A stretch of 64,000 bases of DNA from Oncomelania hupensis (Eukaryota > Mollusca > Gastropoda > Littorinimorpha > Pomatiopsidae), in contig CM072511.1 of NCBI GenBank assembly GCA_036898135.1, positions 48,755,081 through 48,819,080 of the forward strand, in the 5' to 3' direction. Both the position numbers and the translations under genes were made by a program. Under the pieces are notes generated by a model. That model had not been told where the DNA came from and made no database searches. It worked only from the letters and a program-made list of their open reading frames with translations. Below, one piece after another: positions 1-11,403 of the stretch (position 1 is the first letter of the stretch; every line of letters starts with the position of its first letter).

Positions 1-1038
1 TCCAGCCACTTGATAACAGTTAAAATCACACATTTATTTCTTCTACTCTATACAATATCTTCGATGTACTAATCTACCTTAAACAGTCATAAGTCAATGC
101 AAATGATTCGATCGCTGATAGTCTAGGCAGCTGTTATGTCTTCATAGGGCACTGGCTACTAGAGTTCATGAAGATTGGACTACTGTGGTCCGTTTTACAG
201 TTTTCTGAAGAGTGGACTACTATGGTCCTTTTGCTATCAATTTTAGTGCACTTTTTCCTATGCACTTAGCTTCAGTGTAGTGAGTTTGAAGCCCTTCGTT
301 GAGGTAGCTTCTGGTACACGCTGGGTCGTCGTGTAGTTTGGTTCCGTGACACACTGTGGTGTCTTGGAGGTTGTTTTCCAGGGTTGCTCTCTCAGTCCTG
401 TGCTGTAGAGGCTAAACAGCCAACTCGTCGTTTCTGTTGAGTTGGGCGCACGTTATATCTCGCCTGTTCGTCTGTAACATAAGAGACGAAATTCTGCACA
501 ACCCTGGATAATAGGTCTGTGCAGAGCGTCTCACTGAAAGCCAAAGTAGCCCTCAGTGATAGCTCCACATCTCTATACATAAGCGACGAACATTCTGCTA
601 CGTCCGTGGTCCACTGGAATCTCAACTCTAATTTCCTATACATACATAAATATAAATGGTGGCTAACTATACACATACAGAATTAATAATATTATAAACA
701 TTCACTGGTACAGCCACTGGTCTGCAAACATACATATAGGTTAACCAACAGTGGTTCCGTCATGGCGTCCAAACCGGTCGGTCTTAACACGTGTTCGGCT
801 TCTCCACGTGGTACGGCAAATTCGGATTAACAATTCAAGTCTATGCATAGCAAATTCCACAAACATAATTTCAACAATAATATAAATATATCACGATGAA
901 GCAGAAGTATGTTCATTTACCTGTTTGACAAAGTCAGGCCCGTGGCTACTTGATTGAATTCTAAGATTCTCAAGTCCTGCTTCCTGGTCTATGCGTGGAG
1001 AGATTTCTGCTAACTGTGTAGCTGTTTACTGCTCCTCG
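1..1038 (-). repeat. Element C 3' LTR, truncated
   Basis: Nearly collinear with 13519-14574 of the other LTR, with a few small indels. The window begins about 220 bases into the LTR as read on the plus strand. At about 1038 the match stops abruptly and integrase coding sequence begins, so roughly the last 280 bases (element-orientation 5' end of the 3' LTR) were lost in the deletion that also removed RT and RNase H. Confidence 0.85.
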
Positions 1039-1267
1039 CGAACAGTGCCGCATTCACGTAGGTGTCCCACGCTTCTGGATTGTCGTCGGCGACTTTCCTG
1101 AGGATTGTGAGAAGGGTTCCATTCAGTCTTTCTACTTGTCCGTTGCTGGCTGGGTGGTACGGTGGTGTGCGAATGTGATGAACTTGTATCAACTCGAACA
1201 CGTCTTGCATCAGGCGGCCGGTGAACTGAGATCCGTTGTCCGTTCTAATGCTGTCCGGGAATCTGAC
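1039..1267 (-). pseudogene. Integrase core fragment of element C (left half)
   Basis: Minus-strand frame contains the second catalytic Asp in a TDNGSQF motif and the glutamate motif NGQVERLNG, the DDE signature of Ty3-type integrases. It is very close to the matching part of element B. The frame is cut at 1267 by the insertion of element A; the first half of the same domain resumes at 11172. It then fuses to LTR sequence at 1038. Not functional. Confidence 0.85.
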
Positions 1268-1462
1268 TGTAACGAACGCAGTTCGTAGCCTACACGTTTG
1301 TGTATGAAGACGTGATGACGTCACTGCGTTAATTTTCGATTAGTTTGTGAGTTGTGTTAGGTGAGAGACGAAACATCAGCCTAAGCGAAAGGACGTATTC
1401 GTGGGTGCTCTGGGAAAGACCTGATTCTTTAGGACTTACTTTAGCTGTATAAAGAATACAGG

Positions 1463-1557
<95 letters not shown>

Positions 1558-2906
1558 TATAATGAACTGCTAAGCTATCCTTACGAAAAGGGAAAATATT
1601 GCTTTTTGTGAATTAGTACGTTTAGGGTACAGAAGAACCCATGTTTGAAAGTACGATAACTCGTGTCAATACTTATTTGATCAGGTAATTATCATGTGTG
1701 ACTCAGTTTGTAACTATGATGCCATTTTTATATTCATTCATATGTGAAGATATGGGGCTGAAATAGGAATGTAATTCAGTTGGATAATTTGTATATCTAT
1801 TGATGAATGAATGGGTATAAATATGTTATAAAATGAAGGTGAGCTGTGTTTGTAATATTTGGCTCATAATCCATTGTGTGTATGCTATGCAATGTGTGTA
1901 CAGTGTAAAGTGGCTATGCTAGGTATTGTCACAGGAATGGTGACAATAGTGATTGTAGTGGTGTTGTGGCGTATAGAAGACATTCTACAAAGGAAATGAT
2001 CTTCAAGCATTATGAATTATAAGGATATGTCAAAGACATACAGTCTTTTTAAGTATAAGAGCGAAAATTTACGATTGTGTACATGTTGTATACAGCGGGG
2101 CGGTTACGGAGCGAAGAACCCCTGATGTGCGGCAGATGGATCTGGTCCACATGACATCATCCACTTAACCGGATGTGGACACCATCATCGCCGTAGCCCC
2201 CCTTCGTGCATCATCACTGTTGCAGACGTGTAGCAACGATGCCGAAGTAATCCTCCGATTCTAGGCTACGAGGACACCTGCAGCGTCCTCTGGATGTGGC
2301 TCTAACTCCAGCATCGGCTGATAATTCTGCGCCGGAGTGCTTGGAAGTGAATCGTGAGTACTGTCAATATAAGCAATTGCGTATTGAAATATTCAGTAAA
2401 TCAAGTCATCGAGTGAGTCGTTATTCTGTGTCGATGCTAATGCAAAGAGTAGAGTCGAGTGACGTCTCAAAGAGGGGACAATGACTTCTGCTATTACTGG
2501 ACTGTGGAGGTAATCGTCTGTATGAACATTCTTATTATCTACGTGAACCGGTTATATGAAAGGGACTGTATGATTTAATGTATATGTGTATCTGAACAAT
2601 GTAGTGTGTACGTTAACACTTTAATGTATACGCAAATGATTTAATGTATTTGTGATTGGTTTAATGTAAATGTTCTGAGTGTATGAGAAATAGTGAAACC
2701 GAGGGCAAAGAGAAGTAACTGTGTAGTCTTTGTCCTTGTTTGTAAGCACGCGTGTGGTGGTGACTGGAAGAGTGTAGTAAACAGAGATAGAACACACACC
2801 TTTATATTGAGCGTCAGATAGTCACATTCACACACACACTCATTACACCAAAAGTAGTTATACATATATTTATTTAAATTGTAATACACAAAAACCATCC
2901 GTTACA
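1268..2906 (+). repeat. Element A 5' LTR
   Basis: 1639 bases, TGTAAC...GTTACA. A TATAAATA box at 1816-1823 is a candidate promoter. An (ATT)n microsatellite at about 1467-1556 is much longer here than in the 3' LTR. The other differences from the 3' LTR are a few short indels and substitutions, plus a SINE insertion found only in the 3' LTR. Confidence 0.9.
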
Positions 2907-2908
2907 TT

Positions 2909-2922
2909 TGGTGACCCTAGAC
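2909..2922 (+). promoter_or_regulatory. Element A primer-binding site
   Basis: TGGTGACCCTAGAC begins two bases after the 5' LTR. A start with TGG pairs with the CCA 3' end of a tRNA, as expected for a minus-strand primer site. The tRNA species was not assigned. Confidence 0.7.
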
Positions 2923-4533
2923 TTTCTCTGTGATAGCATTAAGTCATACATATTTATATTTATTGAGGGCACCACTAGTTATTATATTTATATACAGTTA
3001 GACTAGTGGGCTTATTTCCCTTGAAATTCTTGATTATATTGTGTATGACTGTGATGTTTTGTTTTGTGTGACAGTGCCGTCTCCAGTGTAACGGCTGTGC
3101 CTGTGTACAGTTTCTGGGCACTAAGGGTTTATTTCTTTTTCTATCTGTGGGTTGCTGTTTCCTTTTTCAGCTCTGTTCTCCTGTTAGTGGGAGTGTTTTT
3201 TTTTGTTTGTTAGTTCTTTGCTGTGTAGGGTTCTGTCCTTTCATGCGTGTGCTTGGGTGTATGTCTCTTTACCTTCATTTTAAGTAGTTTATAGTGTTAG
3301 GATTTCAGCCCCATTTAATTTGATTTATTTTATTTATTCATTGTGTTGTTGATTTGCATTGAGTTTGATGTTATAATATTCTGTATTTATGTATGTAGTT
3401 ATACTGGGTTATCCTTGTTAAATTGTTTCCCTTGATTTAGCTTAGTCGTTGTTAAATTGTGTCCCTTGATTTAGTTTAGTTGTTGATACATTGTTTCCCT
3501 TGGTTCATGCTGGATTGTTAGTGCTGATAGTTTTGTTTGTGATTTTATTTGGTTTAGTAATTCTGTTTGACTTTGAATTTAATTTACTTTGGTTTAGTAA
3601 TTCTGTTTGACTTTGAATTTAATTGGATATAGAATAGTATAGTAGTTAGTGTGACACTTATTGATTTTTATTATTTATAAAATTTATCTTGATAAGACTT
3701 TGTTAATTTGTTGAGTTTATTTTCCTTTGGCCGTAAATTTGGTATTGTAGTATTATTTAGTTCTAGTGCTTATAGTGTTGAGAGTTAATTGTGGTTCATG
3801 TGATTATTTTGGGACAAGGGAGGTAACAAATTTGATTGTGAGTGTTTGAGCGTTTGGTATATTTTATTTGACTTAGAAATTTATTTATGTAGGCTATTTA
3901 TTTTTTCTTTTCCTATTGACATTGATATAAACTTTAAATACTTGTGAATAGATCCATTACTGGGATTATACATAATAATATTATAATACTTTAAAACTAA
4001 AAGACTGTTGAACAAATATTTGGATAAAAAATATTAACTTAATAATTTAATCTTTCACTGTATATTCATTGTGTTTATTATAAACTTCAGTTGAAGTTCT
4101 TCAACATAGGTTGTGAATATATTGACTTAGTGTGTTCTATGTGATATTAAAAAATTTGTCATTGCTTCAGTACTTGTAATCATATTGGAATAATACAATA
4201 TAATTATAATTTGCTTTGTATACATTTGAGACTTGACTGTTTTCATTATAACTTGAACTGTATATTGTACTGGAAGTCGCCGCGCTTTGAGCCTGAATGA
4301 TTTGGGGTAAGGCGCGTATAGCATCCTGTATTATTATTATTATTATTACTTTTGAAGATACATAATTGTTTTTCATAAGGTTTATAGGATTATTTATAGT
4401 TGTTTTGATTGATTGCATTTTGCCATTTCATTGTTGATACTTTGATATTTTATTGATTTACTGTTTGGACACTTTGATACTTTTATAGTAAAAAATTTTT
4501 TTGGTTGGTTCTTGATCTACATTGTACTTAGCC
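2923..4533 (+). other. Element A untranslated leader
   Basis: About 1.6 kb, T-rich on the plus strand, with no supported open frame. It contains short direct repeats (for example TTGATTTAGTTTAG-type units around 3420-3490 and a duplicated TTGGTTTAGTAATTCTGTTTGA at 3547-3615) and a SINE/LINE-like tail at 4258-4345. It presumably holds packaging signals, but nothing specific is visible. Confidence 0.6.
4258..4345 (+). repeat. Short retroposon tail in element A leader
   Basis: A GCGCTTTGAGCCTGAATGA-like core, then GGCGCGTATAGCATCC and an (ATT)n tail. A close relative lies at 24085-24150 and a looser one at 57430-57500. Such cores followed by microsatellite tails are typical 3' ends of SINEs and L2-like LINEs. 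Confidence 0.5.
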
Positions 4534-5268
4534 ATGTCTGATGATTATGATCAGTTATTCCAATCTTTTATTGCTCAAGCTACAACTTTGGGTATTCCGG
4601 ATAAGGAATGTGGAAAATATGTACAGGATTGTTTTGATCATATTGAAAGACAAAAAGTAAGAGATGAAAAAAAATTGGAAGAAGAAACAAGACAGAAAAC
4701 ATTGGAAGTTGAATTACAAAAAGAAAAAGTTGAATTAGCTAAAAAAAAACAAGCAGAAGTTGAACTAGCAACTAAACAAGCAGATGTTGAGTTAGAAAAA
4801 GAGAAAGTTGAATTAGAAAGAGAGAGGGAGAAAACTAAACAAAAGGAATTTGAGTTACGTTCTGAACATAGACTTGATGAACAAGATGTTGGTCATGGAA
4901 ACAGAGGTAGAGATAGTAATTCTTTTGGTGCTAGGCCTGTTTACCCCAAGTTGCCTCTTTTCAAAGAAAGACAAGATGACATAGATTCTTACCTTTTTCG
5001 TTTTGAGACTCATGCTACAGCCCTTGGCTGGGATAGAAGCAAATGGGTTACATTTCTTTCAGCTTTGTTAGAAGGTAATGCATTGAACTTATACCACAGT
5101 CTTGCTGCAAATGGTCAGGTTGATTATCCAACTTTGAAAGACAATTTGCTTAAAAAGTTCCAGTGTACTGCTGAAGGTTTTCGCAAGAAGTTCCGTGAAG
5201 TCCGACCAGACTCAAACGAACCTTTCCAAACATTTGGTATTGAATTGAACAGATTGTTTGATAGGTGA
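4534..5268 (+). pseudogene. Element A gag, N-terminal part, ending at a premature stop
   Basis: The ATG at 4534 is preferred over an upstream TTG. The product has a short head, a long charged coiled coil rich in Glu and Lys (about residues 45-115), then the start of a retrotransposon capsid-like domain. The frame ends at an in-frame TGA (5266-5268), where element B has tryptophan in the matching DKW motif, so a TGG-to-TGA nonsense change is the simple reading. The same frame stays open immediately after the stop. Confidence 0.85.
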
Positions 5269-6843
5269 ATAGCTTTGTCCGGTGTTAATAGAAACATGCA
5301 AGGAATAATGAATCTTGTGTTAGGTGAGCAGTTTCTAGAATGTGTGTCACAAGATCTTGCTACTTTCATTCGCGAGCGTGGACTTGTCACATTGGATGAT
5401 ATGGTTAAAACTGCTGAAAGTTATCGTCTTGCTCGTCCCGGAAAGAACTTAGCACGCAAATCGGCTGCTACAATTTTCGGTTCAGTAGGATCAGTTGATG
5501 TAGCTGAGGAATCGCAGGCTGCTGCTGGCTCTGCAGATTCTCGCGGTGGTTACTCAAACTATCGAGGTCGTGGCTATTGGAGAAATCGTGGTGGTTTTCA
5601 AAAGAAAGACCAAACATACACAGATTCGAACCAAAAGGTCGAAGGTCGTTTTGATCAGACTCGAGGATCTTATAGACGTGGACGTGGAGGTGGTTCATTT
5701 TACACCAATTTTGATAATTGCCCTCTTTGTGATGGTAAAGGTCATGGTCCTAGGCAATGTCCCCTTCGAAATAGTCAAAACCCTTGCCCTGTTTGCAACA
5801 TTGGTGGTCATACTAGAAAAACTTGTCCCTTTGTTGTAAAGAAAGCCACAGCTTCAGATGATAAGATTAATAAATCAAGCTCAGGTTGTGCAGTTGTCCC
5901 TGTAGACTCTGAAGTTGTTAGCTCTGTTTTTGATCAGACACTTGGTCACTTGCATTTAGAGGTTGGTTCTGTAAACTCTACTGCTTGCTCAGTTCTGCGA
6001 GACACAGGTGCTACCATTTGTGGTGTTCGAAAACGTTTGGTTTCTGATGAGCAGTATGTACCAGGTACTGTTCGTTGTAAAACTTTTGGTGGAGAGATAA
6101 ACATCTACCAGCAGGCTAAAGTTGTTTCTTGCCCATATTTTGTTGGAGAGTTGGTTTGTTGTGTTCTTGAGGATCCAGTTGCTGACTTGATTGTAGGAAA
6201 TATTCCAGGTTTGATTGTCCAGCAGACCCAAGCTACCCAAGTTGCTGCTGCTGCTGATGATGTCCCTGTTGCTGCTGTCACTACTCGTGCTCAGGCTAGG
6301 AAGCAGGATCTCCCGCACAAACCTCTTGTCACTGTGTGCGATGACTTGAAGGTCACTCGTGCTGAACTCATTCAGTTGCAGAAAGATGATGCTACTTTGC
6401 AAGGTTGTTTTAAGTTAGCTGACTCAGGTGAAGAAAGGGTTGTTGGTTCTGCTACTTATACTTTCTATTTTAAACATGATATTTTGTACAGGAGGTATCA
6501 GAAATCCAATGATATTTTGCATCAGCTTGTTGTTCCTGAAAAACTTCGTACTTCAGTCATGATTGCTGCGCATGGTCAACTTTTGGCTGGTCATTGTGGA
6601 GTTCGTAGAACTTTGACTAGGATTCTGTCCCAGTTCTTTTGGCCTGGTGTTTCTGCTGATGTGAGTGCTTATGTTCATACTTGTGACATTTGCCAGAAAA
6701 CAATTTCAAAAGGAAAAGTTCCCCCTGTTCCTTTGGCGACTATGCCTCTTATCTCGACTCCATTCGAGAGGGTCGCTATTGATCTAGTTGGGCCTTTGTC
6801 TCCTCCATCTGTTGAAGGTCAGATACATTCTGACTTTGATTGA
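5269..6843 (+). pseudogene. Element A gag C-terminus, zinc knuckles, protease and integrase N-terminus
   Basis: Continuous with the preceding gag frame after the stop. In order: remainder of the capsid domain, an Arg/Gly-rich stretch, two Cys/His knuckle-like motifs (CPLCDGKGHGPRQC and CPVCNIGGHTRKTC), an aspartic protease with DTG at 6001-6009, and the HHCC zinc-binding head of integrase (HGQLLAGHCGV and CDICQK). The frame includes the first catalytic Asp region (AIDLVGPL) and then runs out of frame at about 6818, ending at 6843. It corresponds to the start of pol with integrase placed directly after protease. Confidence 0.85.
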
Positions 6844-9274
6844 CTTGGCTACTAGGTTTCCCGAAGCTGTTCCTATGAAAGACATTTCTTCTGTTGCAGT
6901 TGCTGAGGCTTTGATGAGTATTTTTTCAAGGTTAGGTTTTCCCAAGGAAATTCTTTTAGATCAAGGTTCTCAGTTCAAATCAGATTTGATGAAACAGTTT
7001 CATGCTTTGTGTGGTACTCAAGCCTTACGTACTTCTCCCTACCATCCTCAAGCAAATGGTACTGTTGAACGGTTTCATGGCACTTTGAAATCTATGCTTC
7101 GGAAGGTTGTTCATTCTCAACCGAAAGCTTGGCATCGCTATCTTCCTGCATTGCTCTTCGCATGTAGAGAATTGCCGTCAGAAAGTACAGGTTTCAGTCC
7201 TTTCGAATTGATGTTCGGTCGCAAACCGAGAGGTCCCATTTCTCTCATTGCTGATTTCTGGACCGAAGATCACAACTCTAGTGATACATCAGCGAAGCCA
7301 TTGTACACTTACCTCTTTGACCTGAAGAATATTATTTCTGAAGTTTGTGAAATTGCTTCCCAAAATTCTGCAGATTCGTCTGTCAAGAACAAAAGGTACT
7401 TTGATCGTCGTGCAAAGGCACGAACTTTTTCTGTCCATGATGAGGTACTCGTTCTTCTCCCCACTGACTCTAACAAACTTCTTATGACATGGTCAGGTCC
7501 TTATTTTGTACAGGAATGTCTTCATCCAGATTATAGGATTCTTGTGAAAGGCAAGTCGAAGATTTTCCATGCAAACATGCTCAAACGATATCTTCGTCGT
7601 GTTGATGCTGCTGTTGGTGTTGTTGAGGATTCTACACGGTTGTCAACAGGTGTTTTAGTTGACTGGTCTTCCATTTCCCCTTTTTTGCTTCCAGATGTCG
7701 AGGATGTTGGACCTCAGTGTGATGTTCCTCATGCTGACGTTTCAGATTGGCATACTGTCCCATCAGTGGCTATTGGTGTTGTCCAAGACGATGATGATGT
7801 TGGTGGTCTTCCCACTATTCCTCTCATGTTGTCGTCTGTCAATGACGAGGACATTTCAAAGATCGATTTCAACAATGATCTCTCTGATTCTGATGGTCAG
7901 TCCCTGTATTCAGTGTTTGCAGATTTTCCTACGGTGTTGACATCGAGACCCGGTACATTCAATGGAAATCTCTTCCTTGACGTCAATCTTACGACTGATG
8001 TTCCAGTTCGTCGACGGGCTTATGATTTACCTTTCTCTTCTAAGCAGGTAGTTGTAAGAGAGATTCAAGCCATGCTTGATCTAGGTGTGATTGAGAAATC
8101 AAAACCTGCATATTCATCACCTGTTGTCCTGGTTCAGAAAAAAGATGGTGCTTGTAGGTTTTGCATTGACTACAGAGCTCTCAACAAGATTACTGTTTTC
8201 GATGCTGAACCCATTCCAGATGTGGACGAGTTGTTTACAAGGCTTGCGAACAGTACGTTTTTCACACGTATTGATCTTTCTAAGGGCTACTGGCAGATTG
8301 TTGTCAACCCGGTGGATCGTCACAAGACGGCGTTCGCAACGCACATTAGTCTCTACCAATGGATCAGGATGCATTTTGGTTTGGTTTCTGCCCCAGCAGT
8401 GTTTGCCCGGATGATGAGGATGCTTGAACTTGATGAGGCCAATTCTATGAATTTCTTTGACGATGTTTTGGTTCATAGTGCTACTTTCCAAGATCATCTT
8501 GTGCATGTTAGAGAAGTTTTAAACAAGCTGCTTCACTACAACTTGACTGCAAGACCAGCTAAGATCGCGTCTGGCTACAAGAGTCTTGAGTTTCTTGGAC
8601 ATGTGGTGGGAGAGGGGATGCTGCGTCCAGAAAAGAAAAAGATAGAAAAGATTTTGGCTATCCCGACTCCGACCACCAGGAAGCAGGTCCGTTCCCTGTT
8701 AGGGCTGTTAAGTTTTTATAGACGATATGTCCCTGCTTTCGCAACCATCACTGCTCTCATTACAGATCTTACAAAGGAGACGAAAGCACGCACAATTGCG
8801 TGGACTCCTGCTTGTGAGGAAGCGTTGGTGAAGATCAGACACATTTTTTCTTCTGCGCCTGTTCTTCAGTTACCTAGGCTAGACCAACCTTTCATTTTGC
8901 GCACGGATGCTAGTTCTACTGGCTTGGGTGCTGTGCTGCTTCAGGAGTTGGAGGAAACTCTTCACCCCTTGTCATTTGCGAGCAGAAAGTTGCTGGATAG
9001 GGAAACCCGATATAGCACGATAGAAAGGGAATTTTGGCTATTGTTTGGGCTATTTCGAAATTTTCCAAATTTCTCTGGGGGGGTTGACTTCGTCCTCCAG
9101 ACTGATCACAGACCGCTGACGTACTTGCATACAAGTCGCTTTAAGAATTCCCGCATCATGCGTTGGTCCTTGTCCTTACAAGAGTTCAGAATCACTCTTG
9201 AACCACTTCCAGGTACACAGAATGTGTTCGCGGATCTGTTGTCACGCGCTGATCGTGATCAATCGGTTCCATAG
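6788..9274 (+). pseudogene. Element A integrase core, reverse transcriptase and RNase H
   Basis: This frame picks up the integrase core just after the frameshift (real coding from about 6818). It carries the second Asp (LLDQGSQF), the catalytic Glu (GTVERFHG) and an integrase C-terminal region. A spacer of about 250 residues follows. Next come an RT with the FFDD catalytic box near 8457 and the FCIDYRALN motif, and an RNase H with TDAS near 8902. The end at 9274 is followed closely by the polypurine tract. The order integrase then RT is unambiguous in a single frame. RNase H looks slightly eroded around 9040-9080. Confidence 0.88.
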
Positions 9275-9357
9275 ATCAAGGTTACGTGGTCGTTGCTGTG
9301 TTTTGACATTATCCTCAGAACTTGTAAAAAAGACCCTCGGTCGGTTCTTTTTTCTTT

Positions 9358-9368
9358 GGGAGGGGGGG
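9358..9368 (+). promoter_or_regulatory. Element A polypurine tract
   Basis: GGGAGGGGGGG lies three bases before the 3' LTR, the expected place for the plus-strand primer of an LTR retrotransposon. Confidence 0.75.
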
Positions 9369-9371
9369 TAG

Positions 9372-9558
9372 TGTAACGAACGCAGTTCGTACACGTTTGT
9401 GTATGAAGACGTGATGACGTCACTGCGTTAATTTTCGATTAGTTTGTGAGTTGTGTTAGGTGAGAGACGAAACATCAGCCTAAGCGAAAGGACGTATTCG
9501 TGGGTGCTCTGGGAAAGACCTGATTCTTTAGGACTTTTAGCTGTATAAAGAATACAGG

Positions 9559-9608
<50 letters not shown>

Positions 9609-11171
9609 GGTATTTATAATGAACTGCTAAGCTATCCTTACGAAAAGGGAAAATATTGCTTTTTGTGAATTAGTACGTTTAGGGTACAGAAGAACCCATG
9701 TTTGAAAGTACGATAACTCGTGTCAATACTTATTTGATCAGGTAATTATCATGTGTAACTATGATGCCATTTTTATATTCATTCATATGTGAAGATATGG
9801 GGCTGAAATAGGAATGTAATTCAGTTGGATAATTTGTATATCTATTGATGAATGAATGGGTATAAATATGTTATAAAATGAAGGTGAGCTGTGTTTGTAA
9901 TATTTGGCTCATAATCCATTGTGTGTATGCTATGCAATGTGTGTACAGTGTAAAGTGGCTATGCTAGGTATTGTCACAGGAATGGTGACAATAGTGATTG
10001 TAGTGGTGTGGTGGTGTATGGAAGACATTCTACATAGGAAATGATCTTCAAGCATTATAAATTATAAAGATATGTCAAAGACATACAGTCTCTTTAAGTA
10101 TAAGAGCGAAAATTTACGATTGTGTACATGTTGTATACAGCGGGGCGGTTACGGAGCGAAGAACCCCTGATGTACAGCGGATGGATCTGGTCCACATGAC
10201 ATCATCCACTTAACCGGATGTGGACACCATCATCGCCGTAGCTCCCCTTCGTGCATCATCACTGTTGCAGACGTGTAGCAACGATGCCAAAGTAATCCTC
10301 CGATTCTAGGCTACGAGGACACCTGCAGCGTCCTCTGGATGTGGCTCTAACTCCAGCATCGGCTGATAATTCTGTGCCGGAGTGCTTGAAAGTGAATCGT
10401 GAGTACTGTCTATTGAAATATTCAGTGAATCAAGTCATCGAGTGAGTCGTTATTCTGTGTCGATGCTAATGCAAAGAGTAGAGTCGAGTGACGTCTCAAA
10501 GAGGGGACAACGACTTCTGCTATTACTGGACTGTGGAGGTAGCATTTCGCCACTTAGGGAATCGTCTGTATGAACATTCTTATTATCTACGTGAACCGGT
10601 TATATGAAAGGGACTGTATGATTTAATGTATATGTGTATCTGAACAATGTAGTGTGTACGTTAACACTTTAATGTATATGCAAATGATTTAATGTATTTG
10701 TGATTGGTTTAATGTAAATGTTCTGAGTGTATGAGAAATAGTGAAACCGAGGGCAAAGAGAAGTAACTGTGTAGTCTTTGTCCTTGTTTGTAAGCACGCG
10801 TGTGGTGGTGACTGGAAGAGTGTAGTAAACAGAGATAGAACACACACCTTTATATTGAGCGTCAGATAGTCACATTCACACACACACACACTCATTACAC
10901 CAAAAGTAGTTGTTGTTGTTTGTAGATTATAGTCACACGACACTTTCACATATAGGTGACTACTGGACCGATTTATACTGACATAAGCGGGCCAGTTGTT
11001 GGTAAAGGGGAAAATAATATGATCACACATTGACCAATCCGGGATTCGAACCAGCGACCTTTCGGTTACTAGCAAGACGCTCTTACCAACTGAGCTACCC
11101 GGCCCCTTCCCACCAAAAGTAGTTATACATATATTTATTTAAATTGTAATACACAAAAACCATCCGTTACA
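9372..11171 (+). repeat. Element A 3' LTR
   Basis: 1800 bases, matching the 5' LTR except for a shorter (ATT)n run, small indels and a 200-base SINE plus target duplication at 10899-11124. Confidence 0.9.
10912..11111 (-). mobile_element. tRNA-derived SINE inserted in element A 3' LTR
   Basis: On the minus strand the head has an A box (TAGCTCAGTTGGTAAGAG) and a B box (GGTTCGAATCC) in tRNA spacing, then an unrelated body and a (CAA)n-type tail. ACCAAAAGTAGTT flanks it on both sides (10899-10911 and 11112-11124). The 5' LTR holds the empty site with a single copy (2847-2859), which proves insertion. It is a SINE and not a tRNA gene, because the body and tail are part of the same insertion. Confidence 0.93.
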
Positions 11172-11403
11172 CCGACTCTGGTAAAGATGGCGATGAGTGC
11201 CTCTGCAATCTTCCTGGTGTTGATCGCTGGCAACGGGACTGCTTCGCACCACATCGTACATGCGTCGACGAGTGTGAGTAGAAATCTGTTCCGCTTCTTC
11301 GTCATGGGCAGTGGTCCTACTATGTCTACTGAGACTTGCTGGAATGGCACGCCGACTACGACTGATGGTCCTAAGGTAACTGGTACGGTGTGATGTCGCG
11401 GGG
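11172..11403 (-). pseudogene. Integrase core fragment of element C (right half)
   Basis: Minus-strand frame with the first catalytic Asp region (VDIVGPLP) and the strand leading to FTRVG, closely matching element B. Element A interrupts it at 11172; the rest of the domain resumes at 1267. On its right it joins directly to protease sequence, so the integrase zinc-binding head and the linker are deleted. Confidence 0.85.

Larger units (their letters stand above)
1268..11171 (+). mobile_element. Element A: Ty3-type LTR retrotransposon with integrase before RT (Gmr1-like order), nested in element C
   Basis: Both LTRs start TGTAAC and end GTTACA. Flanking 5-mers are CTGAC (1263-1267) and CCGAC (11172-11176), a 5-bp target duplication with one mismatch. 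Inside are a primer-binding site, a 1.6-kb leader, gag, then pol in the order protease, integrase, RT, RNase H, and a polypurine tract. One in-frame stop in gag and one frameshift in integrase make this copy defective. Relative to Ty3/gypsy elements in general the integrase is displaced upstream of RT, as in the Gmr1-like group. Confidence 0.9.

Noticed and set aside
8117..8506. 129-codon minus frame over element A RT
   Set aside because: Antisense shadow of the RT domain.
11040..11111. Functional tRNA gene on the minus strand
   Set aside because: Good A and B boxes, but the tRNA-like part, body and tail share one target duplication, so it is a SINE head.
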